Under the pieces are notes generated by a model. It worked only from the letters and a program-made list of their open reading frames with translations, was not told the DNA's origin and searched no databases. A DNA stretch of 64,000 nucleotides from Deltaproteobacteria bacterium (GTDB taxonomy: Bacteria; Myxococcota_A; Polyangia; Haliangiales; Haliangiaceae), in contig JAHDIH010000002.1 in the NCBI GenBank assembly GCA_020630875.1, forward strand, positions 495,332 through 559,331, in the 5' to 3' direction. The stretch's first letter is position 1, and each line of letters opens with the position of its first letter. Positions 62,661 to 64,000 of the stretch are shown here, one piece after another. Made by a program: the position numbers and the translations under genes.

Positions 62661-64000
62661 GTGAGTAAGAAACCGATTAGAAAAGTAGCTGTGTTGGGTG
62701 CTGGAGTGATGGGGAGTGGTATTGCCGCCCATCTCACCAATGCGGGAATCCCAGTACTATTGTTAGACATTGTTCCTCCCGATTTAGATCCGAAAGAAAA
62801 GTCTAAAGCCAAAAGAGACGCGTTCGCCGCGGGCGCTTTGAAGAAACTCAAAAAAGCTAAGCCTGCCGCCTTCTTTCATAAAGGCAATGCGAGCATGATT
62901 ACCGTTGGTAACTTTGATGATGACTTAGAAAAAGTCGCAGATTGCGACTTGATTATCGAGGCCATTATTGAACGATTGGACATTAAACAATCTCTTTTTG
63001 CGAAGCTTGAAAAAATCACCGACGACAATACCATTGTTGCCTCTAACACTTCAGGGTTAAGAATTGTCGACATGCTCAGCAAAAGTGGTGCAGGATTCAA
63101 GAAACGTTTTCTGATTACTCACTTTTTCAACCCACCACGATACATGAAGCTACTGGAACTTGTAGCGGGACCTGAGACAGACAAAGGAATTCTTGACCGC
63201 ATTGCTGACTTTGGTCGCAACGTTTTAGGGAAGGGAATCGTATGGGCCAAAGACACGCCAAACTTTGTAGCCAACCGAGTGGGGGCTCACTCTATGATGA
63301 AAGTCATCCACCTTATGCTGGAAAAGGGGCTCTCGCCGGAAGACGTTGATGCTATAACAGGAACTCCCATGGGGCATCCGCGGAGTGCCACTTTCAGAAC
63401 TGGTGACATGGTGGGGCTCGATACCCTCGGTCACGTAGTGAAAAACTGCTACGAGATGCTCACTGACGATGAAGACCGTGACACCTTTAAAACTCCTGAG
63501 TTTGTCGCCACTATGATTGAGCGCAAACAGTTGGGCAATAAAACTCGAGGTGGGTTCTACAAGAAGAGCAAAAAGGGAATCGAGGTTCTCGATCCTCAAA
63601 CAGGTGAATATCGGCCTAAAGCGGGCAACCAGGATATCAAAAAGGCATGCAAGTCGATCGCAAAAGTAGAAGACCCTGCCGCAAGAATCAAAAAGCTAGT
63701 AGCAACGGACGGTCCCATTGGTGACTTTGCGTGGTTGGCACTGTCGTCCTCTATGGCCTACTCCGCCAACCGAGTAGGAGAAGTCTGCGATGATATCATT
63801 GCCATCGATGATGGCATGCGTTGGGGCTACAACTGGGAGCTTGGTCCATTCGAAACATGGGATGCGTTAGGATTCAGAGAGACCTACGAACGCATGAAAA
63901 GCGATGGCATTGCGTTGCCTGCATCGATCGTGAAAATGTACGACAGTGGAGCAACCGCCTTTTACAAGGATGGCAACTACTACGACCTACAGAAAGCAGA
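62661..64000 (+). CDS. 3-hydroxyacyl-CoA dehydrogenase (FadN-like, 3' end outside window)
   Basis: The first 446 residues of a beta-oxidation enzyme. The NAD-binding motif is VLGAGVMGSGIAAHLTNAGIPVLLLD, with IIEAIIERLDIKQSLFAKL and NTSGL following. Catalytic His and Glu lie in THFFNPPRYMKLLELV. The dehydrogenase C-terminal domain begins at FVANRVG, with a second such domain from about residue 370. The layout is that of FadN, where an enoyl-CoA hydratase domain follows; that part is beyond the edge. GTG start with a strong Shine-Dalgarno (CAGGAGGA, 6-7 nt spacing), so this gene is leadered. Confidence 0.9.
   Translation, partial: MSKKPIRKVAVLGAGVMGSGIAAHLTNAGIPVLLLDIVPPDLDPKEKSKAKRDAFAAGALKKLKKAKPAAFFHKGNASMITVGNFDDDLEKVADCDLIIEAIIERLDIKQSLFAKLEKITDDNTIVASNTSGLRIVDMLSKSGAGFKKRFLITHFFNPPRYMKLLELVAGPETDKGILDRIADFGRNVLGKGIVWAKDTPNFVANRVGAHSMMKVIHLMLEKGLSPEDVDAITGTPMGHPRSATFRTGDMVGLDTLGHVVKNCYEMLTDDEDRDTFKTPEFVATMIERKQLGNKTRGGFYKKSKKGIEVLDPQTGEYRPKAGNQDIKKACKSIAKVEDPAARIKKLVATDGPIGDFAWLALSSSMAYSANRVGEVCDDIIAIDDGMRWGYNWELGPFETWDALGFRETYERMKSDGIALPASIVKMYDSGATAFYKDGNYYDLQKA

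Noticed and set aside
1-64000. CRISPR arrays, prophage, toxin-antitoxin or restriction-modification clusters
   Set aside because: No spaced direct repeats, integrase, structural phage gene, or toxin-antitoxin pair is visible; the only modification gene is the solitary methyltransferase at 35882.

Overview
The window carries about 60 protein genes on both strands with short gaps, no rRNA, tRNA, CRISPR array, transposase or prophage. Base composition is near 50% GC. The gene mix is a Gram-negative bacterium resembling the Myxococcota / former Deltaproteobacteria: many lipoproteins, a Ser/Thr kinase with PEGA domains, stand-alone PilZ proteins, TPR-metallopeptidase and CAP-domain secreted proteins, type IV pilus parts, and a succinate dehydrogenase with a single cytochrome b558-type membrane subunit. 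The lineage is an inference from family content; no marker gene is present.

Layout. 1-6.5 kb: an Fe-S oxidoreductase end, a small membrane protein, an HMA-domain lipoprotein, an outer-membrane protein, and three tandem paralogous lipoproteins of unknown role. 6.8-10.1 kb: the sdhCAB operon, followed by a structured repeat. 11-19 kb: a GGDEF-EAL protein, a PilT-like ATPase, an MshEN protein, a hydrolase lipoprotein and a pilin-like protein. 19-26 kb: TPR-metallopeptidase, PilZ-receiver protein, sensor kinase, PEGA protein, then a second copy of the structured repeat. 26-35 kb: metallophosphoesterase, aroE, xseA, glutaredoxin, EAL phosphodiesterase, CAP protein. 35-41 kb: bestrophin-like channel, a solitary adenine methyltransferase, an ABC exporter, PilZ, a zinc-ribbon TPR protein. 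41-46.5 kb: a tightly coupled run of a lipoprotein SppA, a PanE-like reductase, an isocitrate/isopropylmalate-type dehydrogenase and a small unknown protein, then a YhhN protein. 46.6-64 kb: ettA, an EEP-family hydrolase, an M16 peptidase pair, HAD phosphatase, flippase, Ser/Thr kinase with a TonB-like tail, BolA plus P5C dehydrogenase, a ZnuD-like TonB receptor, an OmpA protein and the start of a fatty-acid beta-oxidation protein.

Two signals stand out. First, two intergenic elements (10128-10270 and 25639-25777) fold into the same architecture: a 9-bp closing stem around two hairpins, then a third hairpin. Junction sequences are nearly identical, while six stem pairs differ by compensatory changes. 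Each starts 8-9 nt after a stop codon. This looks like an undescribed structured RNA or 3'UTR element. Second, most transcription-unit heads lack a Shine-Dalgarno sequence. Instead they have a -10-like hexamer (TANNNT, sometimes TANNNC) ending 5-7, most often exactly 6, nt before ATG/GTG. This is the signature of leaderless mRNA, and it corrects several start codons.

Together the genes suggest an aerobic, surface-active bacterium with c-di-GMP signalling linked to type IV pili (GGDEF-EAL, EAL, MshEN, two PilZ proteins), a large lipoprotein and secreted repertoire, and TCA, beta-oxidation and proline catabolism.
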